Shown in pieces: positions 1 to 9,231 of a stretch of 64,000 nt of DNA. The notes under the pieces were generated by a model. The model searched no databases. It saw nothing but the letters and a program-made list of their open reading frames with translations, and was not told the DNA's origin. A program made the position numbers and the translations under genes. How positions within the stretch are numbered: the stretch's first letter is position 1; every line of letters starts with the position of its first letter. Origin of the DNA: Branchiostoma floridae (Eukaryota > Chordata > Leptocardii > Amphioxiformes > Branchiostomatidae); the NCBI RefSeq assembly GCF_000003815.2, contig NC_049983.1, forward strand, positions 720,524 through 784,523, in the 5' to 3' direction.

Positions 1-8
1 AGGCTGAC

Positions 9-488
9 TTGCTGGCAGAGCGTTACTCGAGGAAAGCCGACATAATCATTAGAGGTCTGCCATGCAACGAGAAGGAAGATTCACAACAGGTATTTGCTGT
101 TTTTTTGTCGGAGAAACTTCATCTTGCGCCTGTGCCTTTCGCCGCGGTCCATCGCCTCTCGAGACCCACAAAAACGCGCCCGAACCCACCCCTGTTGGTC
201 AGATTGCTCAACTTCCACGATCGGGATCGGATTCTACGAGAGGGAAGGAAGTTACGCGGGAACAAGGAGGGACTGGCGGTTTTCGAGCATCTCCCCCCTC
301 CCCTACAGGCAGCGAGGGCCAGCCTTGTCCCGGTTCGAGACGCTGAAGCAGCAAAAGCCAAAGGTACTGATACTAGGGTTTCGATTTGGGTGCCTCCCAA
401 GGCAACGTACGCAATGTTACTTGTGAACGGTCAAGAGAAGAAACGCGCCGATGCGATTGACCTTATGCTATCTACAAAGAACACATGA
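9..488 (+). CDS. LINE L1 ORF1-like nucleic-acid-binding protein, C-terminal part
   Basis: The frame is open from the window edge and stops at 486-488, giving about 159 residues. It begins within a segment rich in I/V followed by GLP, which resembles the RRM-like core of L1 ORF1p. It then has a basic stretch with many Arg (RDRILREGRKLRG) and a C-terminal part ending in a VPPKA motif, like the ORF1p C-terminal domain. In L1-like elements ORF1p coats the element RNA and acts as a chaperone in the ribonucleoprotein particle. The true start lies to the left of the window. It could also be ORF1 of a Tx1-type element, which has a similar fold. No frameshift is seen in this part. Confidence 0.6.
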   Translation: MLAERYSRKADIIIRGLPCNEKEDSQQVFAVFLSEKLHLAPVPFAAVHRLSRPTKTRPNPPLLVRLLNFHDRDRILREGRKLRGNKEGLAVFEHLPPPLQAARASLVPVRDAEAAKAKGTDTRVSIWVPPKATYAMLLVNGQEKKRADAIDLMLSTKNT

Positions 489-1218
489 TGGTGAACATGT
501 TGTTTAAAATTTGACTGAAATAATTAAACGAACATTTCTTCTCTTTGAGGCGCTGGTGTGTTTTTTATGTATGTGAAGACAGTACTAGTACATAGGAATC
601 AGAATACCTTCTTGTTTTGTTTGCAAGTCACAGGTAGTAACAAATATGCGGCGGCATGGATTTTTGTAATTGGCTTGCATGCTTCACAGGTGCAAGCATT
701 CGTTTGAACACGTGCTGATCAGCGTGCACTTAATTGACTTGAAATGTCAACACCTTGCGTAACCCACAGCCGAGCCGGTGTATTCCGTTGCTGCCTGTTC
801 TTTTCTTTTGTTACAGTATTGTCTGAGTTCTGAATCGGACCGATTCTCCTACTTGTGTTGATTTAATTTGTACTTTCTGTTACTTTTTGGTTTATTATGT
901 ATATAAAACTTTTGCGGAATACTGAAATAATTGAAATAATGGAGCTTATATGAGAAAGGCCACCAACTTCAGTTATGATCTTGTGTTTTGGTGGTGTTTA
1001 TGTTGTTTCCTTTGTGTTTTTGAACCATCCAGCAATATTGATCCCCAGTGTTATGTTTTGTTATGTCTATTGTACAGATATTATGATTTCCAATCATTCA
1101 GTAACATTGTATGTGATTTTCAGTTTTGTTAACTTTTATTCAGTTGCTACAGATACAGTATTACTTTGCCCGCTTACCCCAGATGCTCTCCAATCATACT
1201 TGACATTCCCAACAAACC
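489..1218 (+). other. Spacer between L1 ORF1 and ORF2
   Basis: About 730 bases of AT-rich DNA with no convincing coding potential; short open frames at 950-1232 have no recognisable motif. It is long for an L1 inter-ORF gap and may hold an internal insertion or a decayed ORF1 tail. Confidence 0.5.
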
Positions 1219-1978
1219 ATGACCCAGGTTGAAGTTCAAATTGCTAGCTATAACTGTAATGGACTTAGAGACCATATGAAACGTAGGGGGGTCTTTACAT
1301 GGCTCAGGGATAAGCCATATCAAATTATATGCCTACAGGAGACCCATTCAACATTATCTGAAGAGAGTAGGTGGCAGAATGAGTGGGGGGATCCATGATT
1401 TTCTCTCATGGAACCTCTAGTCAAAGAGGGACAGTCATTCTTTTCAAAAACAACATTAATCCATCCGTCCATCAAACTTAAACTGATCCTCATGGCAGAT
1501 GGATTATTGTAGATTTAACTATTGATAGTTATAGATTTTGTATAGTCAATATTTATGCCCCTAATGAGGACTCCCCGGAGTTCTTTTTTAGTTTATCAGA
1601 AGAATTAGATAACTTCCCAGAGTGTAATGAAAGCTTAATCATAACTGGAGACTTTAATACTGTACAAAATCCACAATTAGACAGACTTGGAACCAACAGA
1701 TCTTACCACCCCAAAGCCTATGAATCTATCTCTGAAATGAAAGGTAAACATGACTTACATGACATATGGCGTTTTAGAAATCCAAATAATATTAGATACA
1801 CATGGAGGCGAAAAAATCAAGCAAGTAGAATTGATTACTTCTTAGTTAGTTTTTCATTGATTAACAGGATTTCCAAATGCGTTATTGCAGATTCTTTTAA
1901 ATCGGACCATAAATTAATTTCCATGTCTCTTATAACTGCCGAGTTTCCTTCGGGGAAAGGGGTTCTGGAAGTTTAATA
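1219..1978 (+). pseudogene. L1 ORF2 endonuclease domain, broken by two frameshifts and a stop
   Basis: An ATG at 1219 opens ORF2 with the endonuclease block SYNCNGL, followed by the catalytic-Glu block CLQETH. The later blocks IYAPNE, GDFNT and SDHKL are all recognisable, so this is an APE-like endonuclease of L1/Tx1 type. The frame is lost in a run of six Gs at 1385-1390 (one G fewer than the frame needs). A TAA follows in the restored frame at 1479-1481, and a second single-base shift lies around 1940-1955, just before the linker into the RT domain. In an active element this enzyme nicks target DNA to prime reverse transcription. The three lesions make this copy non-functional unless the shifts are assembly errors; a homopolymer error could explain only the first. 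Confidence 0.8.
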
Positions 1979-3890
1979 CTTCATTATTAGACGACACAAT
2001 ATTTTACCAGAAAACTATTGAAACCATGACTGAATTTTTCCAGATTAATAACGATACTGCTAACCCACATATTTTATGGGAAACCGCCAAATGTTTTTTC
2101 AGGGGTCACTGCATAAAATACTCAAGTTGGAAAAACAAACAATACTTATCTAAGGAAAAGCAGTTAACTGATGATATAAACAAACTTAACACCCAAATTG
2201 ACAGTATGGTCTCCCCTCCAGATTCAATTCTCCGGGATTTAGATTGTAAACAAAAAGAACTAGAACTACTATATAAACAACGGTTAAATGGTATAATTAT
2301 TAGGTCAAGAGCCAGGTGGATGGAGTCTGGGGAGAGATGCTCAAAATATTTTTTAAATCTAATTCACAGAAATTACACCAGAAAGAATGTGCAGAAACTA
2401 AAAATATCAGATGACACTTTCACATGCAACCCTGAAGAAATTCTAAACAAGCAAAATGAATTTTATTCTGACTTGTATTCTTTTAATGACCCTCCATTGC
2501 CCCTGACCCCTGAGAATTCTCAACAATTTTTTCCTACAGAGTATAATAAAATATTGTCACCTGAACAACAGCTGGTCTGTGAGGGACTTATTACTGAAAA
2601 AGAACTATTAAATGCAATCAACAGTTTTTCAAATGGTAAATCTCCTGGTTTAGATGGTATCCCTGTTGAAGCCTATAGAAAGTTTTATTCTGTATTTAAA
2701 GTCCCCATGCTTAGATGTTTTAATTACTCTTTAGAACAAGGTTGTTTACCAAATACTCAGAGACAAGGAATTATTTCGCTACTTTTAAAACAAGGAAGTG
2801 ATGGGAAAGATAAAGACCCCACTTTATTGGACAACTGGAGACCCCTTACTTTATTATGCTGTGACTATAGAATACTTTCCAAATGTTTAGCGTTAAGAGT
2901 TAGATCTGTTATTACCAAAATTATTCATGAGGATCAAACTGGGTTTATACATGGGAGGTTTATAGGTGATAATGTAAGACGTATTCTCGATACTATTGAT
3001 TATTATGAACAGGAAGATAAACCTGGACTTATTTTTATTGCAGACTATCGTAAGGCCTTTGACACAATAAGGTGGGACTTTATCATACAAGCTTTAGAAT
3101 TCTTTCATTTCGGCCCCCAATTTATTGCATGGATAAAAGTGTTATATAATAATGTTACCAGTTCTGTGTTAAATAACGGCTATATGTCAAATCCTTTTAC
3201 TTTACATCGTGGTGTTAGACAGGGTTGTCCCCTCAGCCCATATCTTTTTGTTATTGCTGTAGAAATATTCTCTATTAAGATACGATATAATGAAAACTTA
3301 ACCGGATTATCAGTTAATGGAAAGTCTACCAAAATTTCACAATATGCAGATGACTCAAATTTCCCCTTTGTTCCTAAGCTAGCCTCTTTTTATGCTCTTC
3401 TTGATGATTTAGATAACTTCTCACAAATCTCTGGACTTGATTTAAATGCTGAAAAATGCAAAATACTTAGAATTGGCTCTTTGAGAAACAGCAATTTCAA
3501 ATTACCTACCCATCTACCTTTTCAATGGATAAATGGAGGTGTCAAATTGTTAGGTACTCATATACCCGAGGATATAGACACTATCGTTGACTTGAATTTC
3601 AAGCCTGTTTTGAATAAATTAGATAGACTTTTATATCCTTGGAAAGGGAAACAATTATCTTTATTTGGCAAAATAGTTGTAATTAACTCATTAATTGTCC
3701 CACAGTTCACCCACCTTTTTCAGGTTCTCCCGATGCCAGACAAACAGTTATTTATACAGTATGAGCGGAAAATTTTCTCTTTCATCTGGAACGGAGGGCC
3801 TGAAAAAGTTGGCAGGAAAACTATTTATAACTCTATTGAAAATGGTGGTCTAAATCTCATTAACTTGTATGCCTTTGCACTTACAATAAA
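1979..3890 (+). pseudogene. L1 ORF2 reverse transcriptase, interrupted at its end by CR1
   Basis: The frame is open from 1979 and contains the RT motifs in order: NGKSPGLDG, NWRPLTLL, a palm motif around ADYRKAFDT, RGVRQGCPLSP, and the catalytic QYADD near 3343-3357, followed by KCKILRIG and LLGTHIP thumb motifs. The domain order and sequence fit the L1 clade. At 3890 the frame runs without a stop into the CR1 element, so a chimaeric 1,700-codon frame (2026-7128) exists by chance. The missing part of this protein resumes at 7614. The RT core itself has no visible lesion, but the upstream endonuclease is broken. Confidence 0.85.
3883..3890 (+). repeat. Left target-site duplication of the CR1 insertion
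   Basis: The 8 bases acaataaa lie at the left border of CR1 and recur at 7606-7613 at its right border. Keeping one copy restores the L1 ORF2 frame, which independently supports the border. Confidence 0.8.
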
Positions 3891-3894
3891 CTGG

Positions 3895-6800
3895 ATGACA
3901 CTGAAAACCTGCAAGTGCAACGCAAAAGTGAATCCTGGTTTGTACGGACTGAGACTCCTGTCACCGTCGGCATCTGGAACAAGAAACGTCAGACAAGTTT
4001 TGAATCTGCTCTCCTGCCTGGCGATACTGTTGTCTGGCGATGTCTCCCCAAACCCCGGACCTAGGACTGCAAGGTTCCCGTGTGGACTGTGTTTGAACAG
4101 GGTAGGAAATGGCATTTCTTGTGACTTATGTGAAACCCGGTTTCACACCACTTGTGCATTTGTAACTGATGTAAACAACATGACAGATAAATGGATTTGT
4201 AGTAAATGCTCTGCTATGCCAGATGTTGTAGATGGTGACTCTCTTTCTCTCGACCCTGAGAATTTCTTTACAGTTAGTGAAGATGCACCAGTTAAATCTG
4301 ATCATAAGGGTCTTTTGTTTGCCCACCAAAACATCCGCAGCCTGGTAAGAAAGAAAGCCCAGCTAGAAGCTTTCTTAGACTACAGTAATGCAGATGTATT
4401 TGCTGTGACAGAAACATTGTTGGATGACACAATCACTGATGGTCTCGTGTCGATAGGTGGTTACAATACACTTAGACACGACCGTGGTTCAAGGCACGGA
4501 GGCGGTGTTGCTCTCTACATTTCTAACCAGATCCCTTTTAAAGCCCGCCCTGACCTTGAAATCCCTGGCCTTGAGGCGGTCTGGGCTGAGCTTATGCCAC
4601 CCTCTCGGAAAAATATACTAGTATGCAGCATGTACCGCCCCCCTACCGACAACCACAACTTTTTTGACAAACTAGATGGATGTATGGACAATGTTGGGAG
4701 TGAGGATAAAGAAATAATGATAATGGGGGATTTAAACTGTGATTCATTAGTGACTGAAAACTCAGGTCCCATCGGCAAGTTACGTTTTTCTTGTATGTTA
4801 CATCAACTTGATAACGTAATAACTACTCCAACAAGAGAAACGGACACGTCCAGCACTTCTATTGACGTTATCCTTACAAACGAGAAATCACACTTGCACA
4901 ATTATGGTACCTACGAGGGGGGGTTTAGCGACCATGCGATGGTTTTTACTTACCACAGAGTTAACAATACTAAGTCTCAACCAACTGTAATCAAAAGAAG
5001 AAACTACAAAAATTTCAGCGAGGAGAGTTTTCTCCGTGACCTAGCACAGGTACCATGGCACATTATAGAAGACTTTCCAACTGTAGATGAGCAGCTGACA
5101 GCTTGGGAAGACCTTCTAAACAGTGCTGTAAATGTGCATGCTCCCTTAAAGAAGCTGAAAGTCAAAGGGACGCCTGCTCCATGGCTCACTAATGACATAC
5201 GTAAGCTGATTTCTATTAGGGATCACCTGTACAAGAAGGCCAAACGCTCAGGTAGTGCCCATGACATGGCTGAATACAAGACTATGAAAAACCAGGTTAA
5301 CTACATATGTCGTAAGGCCAAGAAAGATCATGCCACAAAATCAATTATGGAAGGGACTGAAAGAGGCAAAGCAGGTCTATGGAAGGCTATCCGAAACCTG
5401 CTTCCAAGAACAACGGCTAACGCTATCACTTGTATTCAATATGATGGTCAGAATATCACCAACAGTAACAGAATAGCAGAATGTTTTAATGAATTCTTCC
5501 ATAAAGTCGTGCATGACTTGTATCAGTCTATCCCAAGTACTGTTTCCCAGTTCTCTCCTTTACAGTTTGTTAACAAAGCTGTTAGCACGTTTGCCTTTAC
5601 TCCTATCACGGACTCTTTTGTTGTGAACCAGTTATCCACGCTCAAAGTTGGAAAAGCCACTGGGATAGACAGTTTTGATAACAAGCTTTTAAAACTTGGA
5701 GCGCACATACTTGGTCCTCCTCTGACAAGACTGTTCAACAACTCCCTGATGATTGGTCACTTCCCGAAAAGCTGGAAGCAGTCCAAAATCGTCCCAATCC
5801 ATAAGAAAGGAGACAAAACAAATCCTGGCAACTATCGCCCTGTATCACTCTTATCTGGGGTATCCAAAATACTTGAAAGAGCTGTCCACAATCAACTATA
5901 TCAGTATCTGACCCAAAATAGACTCTTAACACATTACCAGTCTGGGTTCAGAAAGAAACACTCTTGTGAGACAGCGCTTCACTCGGTGATTGAGGAGTGG
6001 GTAAGCTCTATTGACAAGAGGGAATTAACCGGAGTGGTATTTTGTGACCTGTCTCGAGCTTTCGATACCCTTGACCACAACATAATGGTACGTAAACTCC
6101 AACAATACGGTGCAGATGACATGGCTTGCAAATGGTTCCAGTCATACTTGACTGGGAGGATACAACATACATGCATTAACTCAGTTCTATCCTCATCTAT
6201 CAACGTAACCTGTGGAGTCCCTCAAGGGTCAATATTAGGCCCACTTCTGTTTATTATATATGTGAATGACTTACCAAATTGCATGCAACTCTGTAAGATT
6301 GCACTGTATGCCGACGATACGATAATTTACTTCGCGGCACGCAATGTACAGGCAATTGAGCAGGCCATCCAGAGCGACTCAGCCAGACTTTCCCAGTGGT
6401 TTGCGGCTAACAAATTGTCGTTAAACCCCACGAAATGTAAAACGATGTTAGTGGGTTCGTCAAGAGCAAACGACATTAACACTGAATTAGATATTACTTT
6501 AGCTGGCACTACTCTTGACCAAGTTGATAAATTCAAGTATCTTGGAGTCATTATTGACAACATGTTAAAGTGGCATGATCACTGTGATCATCTTAACAAG
6601 AAGCTAGCTCAAATAATCGGAATAATGAAGTACCTTAAACACTACCTGGATAGAGAGGCGCTGCTCACAATTTACAAAGCCCTATTTCTCCCACACATAC
6701 AGTATTGCAGCACTGTCTGGGATCAAGGGGGTAAAGGAAGTCTGGATAAACTACAGAAACTCCAAACTAGAGCTGGTCGCGTGATCATGGGGTACGATCG

Positions 6801-7128
6801 CCATACTTCTACATCAAATGTCTTACGTAGTCTTGGATGGGTCCAAATAGTTGATGTACATAAAAGAAGTAAGGCAACGCTCGTTTTCAAGGCACTTAAC
6901 GGCATGACCCCTCCCCATCTTACTGCATTGTTCTCCCAACTCTCAGAAATACACACACATAATACCCGTCTTAGATCACAAGGTGGACTCCTGCTGCCTA
7001 AAGCTAAATCTGAATATAGAAAGAAAGCTTTTTCATACTCAGGGGCGGTGCTCTGGAATTCCCTGTCGTCCCAATTAAGATCTGCGAGGACACTGTCACA
7101 GTTTAAACGATTGTATGACCAGGACTAA
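3895..7128 (+). CDS. CR1 LINE polyprotein: 2A-like leader, PHD finger, endonuclease, reverse transcriptase
   Basis: The 1,077-codon frame is intact from the ATG at 3895. A leader of about 57 residues ends in a 2A-like motif (4036-4062). A PHD zinc finger follows (CGLC...CDLC...H..C...CSKC, about 4087-4215). The APE-type endonuclease shows AHQNIRS, ETLLDD, MYRPP, GDLNCD and FSDHAMV (about 4315-4960). The RT has NYRPVSLLSG, FCDLSRAFDT, GVPQGSILGP and the catalytic YADDT near 6307-6321, with a C-terminal thumb/tail to 7128. The protein would nick DNA and copy its RNA into the nick. PHD domains are a known feature of CR1 ORF proteins. ATG 3895 is the first in frame inside the insert. No lesion is seen, so the copy may be competent for ORF2 function, though a separate ORF1 is absent. 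Confidence 0.9.
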   Translation: MTLKTCKCNAKVNPGLYGLRLLSPSASGTRNVRQVLNLLSCLAILLSGDVSPNPGPRTARFPCGLCLNRVGNGISCDLCETRFHTTCAFVTDVNNMTDKWICSKCSAMPDVVDGDSLSLDPENFFTVSEDAPVKSDHKGLLFAHQNIRSLVRKKAQLEAFLDYSNADVFAVTETLLDDTITDGLVSIGGYNTLRHDRGSRHGGGVALYISNQIPFKARPDLEIPGLEAVWAELMPPSRKNILVCSMYRPPTDNHNFFDKLDGCMDNVGSEDKEIMIMGDLNCDSLVTENSGPIGKLRFSCMLHQLDNVITTPTRETDTSSTSIDVILTNEKSHLHNYGTYEGGFSDHAMVFTYHRVNNTKSQPTVIKRRNYKNFSEESFLRDLAQVPWHIIEDFPTVDEQLTAWEDLLNSAVNVHAPLKKLKVKGTPAPWLTNDIRKLISIRDHLYKKAKRSGSAHDMAEYKTMKNQVNYICRKAKKDHATKSIMEGTERGKAGLWKAIRNLLPRTTANAITCIQYDGQNITNSNRIAECFNEFFHKVVHDLYQSIPSTVSQFSPLQFVNKAVSTFAFTPITDSFVVNQLSTLKVGKATGIDSFDNKLLKLGAHILGPPLTRLFNNSLMIGHFPKSWKQSKIVPIHKKGDKTNPGNYRPVSLLSGVSKILERAVHNQLYQYLTQNRLLTHYQSGFRKKHSCETALHSVIEEWVSSIDKRELTGVVFCDLSRAFDTLDHNIMVRKLQQYGADDMACKWFQSYLTGRIQHTCINSVLSSSINVTCGVPQGSILGPLLFIIYVNDLPNCMQLCKIALYADDTIIYFAARNVQAIEQAIQSDSARLSQWFAANKLSLNPTKCKTMLVGSSRANDINTELDITLAGTTLDQVDKFKYLGVIIDNMLKWHDHCDHLNKKLAQIIGIMKYLKHYLDREALLTIYKALFLPHIQYCSTVWDQGGKGSLDKLQKLQTRAGRVIMGYDRHTSTSNVLRSLGWVQIVDVHKRSKATLVFKALNGMTPPHLTALFSQLSEIHTHNTRLRSQGGLLLPKAKSEYRKKAFSYSGAVLWNSLSSQLRSARTLSQFKRLYDQD
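4036..4062 (+). other. 2A-like ribosome-skipping motif in the CR1 leader
   Basis: Codons at 4036-4062 read GDVSPNPGP, preceded by a leucine-rich stretch (LLSCLAILLS). The 2A consensus is D-V/I-E-x-N-P-G-P; here Glu is replaced by Ser, while the essential N-P-G-P is intact. If active, translation would release a ~56-residue leader and restart at the final Pro, separating it from the PHD-EN-RT protein. 2A-like sequences at the start of APE-type non-LTR retrotransposons have been reported. The Glu-to-Ser change may lower activity. Confidence 0.6.
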
Positions 7129-7605
7129 GGATTCTGATTGTATATATTTTAACTTTAGTTCCTGTCATATCACAGTGGATTCTTTTGTTTGATTTCTGTA
7201 TTATGTTTTGATGCTAAGACTGACATTTATGTTCTCTTCTGTTATTTTTCATTTGCAAATCAACTTTGAAACAAACACTGCCCGACCAGCGACACATTGA
7301 TATGCAAATTCCACTTTTCGTTACTTTGATTTTAAGTTGATCCACTGCCTGAATGTGTTATTATTGTTATTATCATTACCATTATTATATTAAGTTATCC
7401 TGAGTTATTTGTATTGTAAATAGTTGACACCTGACGTTTAGTTATTTAAGTTTGACCTTTGATGTCAATTTTGATTCAGTTGTTGTGATTTTGTGTTAAT
7501 TTATGTTGGGGTCTCCCGGCCTCCCAGGAGGTATTGAAAAACGCCAGAAGGCGATGTATTTTCCTGGATAAATAAATAAACTGAACTAAACTGAACTGAA
7601 ACTGA
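7129..7605 (+). other. CR1 3' untranslated region with terminal short repeats
   Basis: AT-rich, with a run of att/tta trinucleotides near 7358-7395 and a final block of ctgaa-type repeats that the element RT is expected to recognise for priming. No coding potential. Confidence 0.7.
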
Positions 7606-7613
7606 ACAATAAA
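7606..7613 (+). repeat. Right target-site duplication of the CR1 insertion
   Basis: Same 8 bases (acaataaa) as at 3883-3890. Confidence 0.8.
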
Positions 7614-8709
7614 AGCTTCTTGGGTTCCCAAATTGTACTTTAATCAAGATTGGTTCAGTGCATGTATTTTAAGAATGCATCCAGCATTTTATTCGGATTT
7701 ATTTCCTTTCTTTCAGCTTAAGTCTATACAGCACCTTAAGTTAAGGCCTTTTCTAAGTGAAGTATTGATGGCATGGTACACATACCAGTATAAGACCCCC
7801 ACAGGCCCTGCTGATATTAAACAACAATTATTGTTTATGAATGCCAATATCCTTATTAATGATTTACCTGTTGTATTTAATGCATTCATCAGTCGAAAAC
7901 TTGTATTTGTAAATGATATTTTGAACTGCAATGGTATTATTATGTCTTACCATGAATTCTCCAGAAAGCATGGAACAATTTGTGATCAGTTTAGATACAA
8001 CCAATTGATCTCTGCAATTCCTAACAAATGGAAATCAGTGCTATGCAACACTTCTCCAGAGCAAGTATGCATACCTTTAATGCAGAATAATACATGGTTA
8101 AAACAGATGAAAATTAATAAGAGTATGTATAGATTCTTTTCACTATGTAATAATCTTATTGATATTTCTCATAAAGTACAATTATCATGGCTGTACCTCT
8201 TTGACACCCCCATCCCTTGGAAACAGGCATACACTTCTTTAACTTACTGTACTATTGACCCACAAACCAGAATTTTCCAATATAAAATTTTGCATAAGTT
8301 TTTACCCACAAATAGATTATTATATATCTGGAAATTAATTGATGACCCTTTATGCTCATTCTGTCACCTTGAAGATGAGACTTACCTGCATGTGTTTTGG
8401 GAATGTCCTAACTTAATTGGCTTTTGGGACAAAATCAATAAATGGTATTTTCAAAAAACAGGCCAAAACATTTATTTAAATGGCTTTATTGTTATTTTCG
8501 GAAACTTAATCCCTGGCACTCCCGTCATTCAAAACCTTATTCTTCTCCTAGCGAAAAACTTTATATACACTAACAGAAAGTCCAATAACTTGAATTTTGA
8601 GTCGTTTCTTCGTAATGTTTATTTCTTTAATAAAGTAGAGTACTATATTGCAGCTAGAAAAGGAAAATTGGACAAGCATCTGGGTAAATGGGGCACTTTA
8701 TGTAATTGA
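7614..8709 (+). pseudogene. C-terminal part of the interrupted L1 ORF2
   Basis: The frame picks up exactly where the RT left off at 3890 (the joined reading passes through LTI then KASWVPK) and is open to the stop at 8707-8709. It ends in a zinc-knuckle-like block with C-x2-C and a downstream H...C (CSFCHLEDE...HVFWEC, about 8350-8406), a feature of the L1 ORF2 C-terminus. It is cut off from its RT by the CR1 insert and would not be translated as part of a LINE protein. Confidence 0.85.
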
Positions 8710-9140
8710 TTATTCTGCACATTTCTATTGAGTTGATATGATCACTTCATATATTTCAGTTTGATATGATTATTTCATATAGTTCTTGTTATGATCATTT
8801 TATGTGCATATGATTATTTCAAAAGTTTTCTGTTCATAGATTATTTCATAATCTCTGCTGATATAATCTGATTTCATACGTTTTTCTTACAATCATTTCG
8901 TACGTTTCTGTTCAGTTAATCTTTGTTTATTTAGATATGTAAATTGCAAAGTTTGTTTATATTATTTCATACATTTCTGTGCATATTCTTGTTTCATATG
9001 TTTCCGCTGGAGATGATTATTTCATAATCACACTTCTTTGTTTGATATTCTATTCATACATTCTTATTCTGTAATTGCTGGATGGTCTTTATACGTTTGT
9101 TTTGTTGAATAAAAAAAAATAAAAAAATAAAAAGATATTA
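8710..9140 (+). repeat. L1 3' region made of a degenerate ~30-bp repeat, with A-rich tail
   Basis: Roughly a dozen degenerate copies of a unit around gattatttcata(t/c)g are spaced at 25-40 bases from 8735 to 9060. The element ends in A-runs interrupted by single Ts (9107-9137), the expected 3' tail. Confidence 0.65.
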
Positions 9141-9231
9141 TGTTTGTAAGATCCAAGTTTTAAAGAGGGAGAATCCGGCCAGATGACACGCGTGTCTACG
9201 TGACATACTAAATTCTCGGCGAAGCTTATCA

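Larger units (their letters stand above)
3891..7605 (+). mobile_element. CR1-type LINE nested in the L1-like LINE
   Basis: This 3,715-base insertion carries a PHD finger, endonuclease and RT in one open frame, then a 477-base 3' region ending in short direct repeats built on ctgaa (about 7579-7606). Short 3' repeats in place of a poly-A tail are characteristic of CR1/L2 elements. The 8-bp target duplication at 3883-3890 and 7606-7613 marks both ends. Only four bases lie between the left border and the first ATG, so the copy is either 5'-truncated or begins almost at its ORF. The intact ORF points to a recent insertion, younger than the decay of the host L1. Confidence 0.9.
1..9140 (+). mobile_element. 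L1/Tx1-like LINE, inactive, 5' end outside window, split by a CR1 insertion
   Basis: The parts are in LINE order: an ORF1-like reading frame (9-488), a spacer, an apurinic-type endonuclease (1219-1978), reverse transcriptase (1979-3890), then after the CR1 insert the ORF2 C-terminus (7614-8709), an AT-rich 3' region and a tail of A-runs broken by T (about 9107-9137). If the CR1 insert and one duplicate of its target are set aside, the ORF2 frame reads straight across the junction, so the two parts were one gene. The endonuclease carries two frameshifts and a stop, so this copy cannot move by itself. The 5' end and any target duplication are not visible. Confidence 0.85.

Noticed and set aside
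2026-7128. A single 1,700-residue protein
   Set aside because: It is two LINE proteins joined by chance at the CR1 insertion point (3890/3891).
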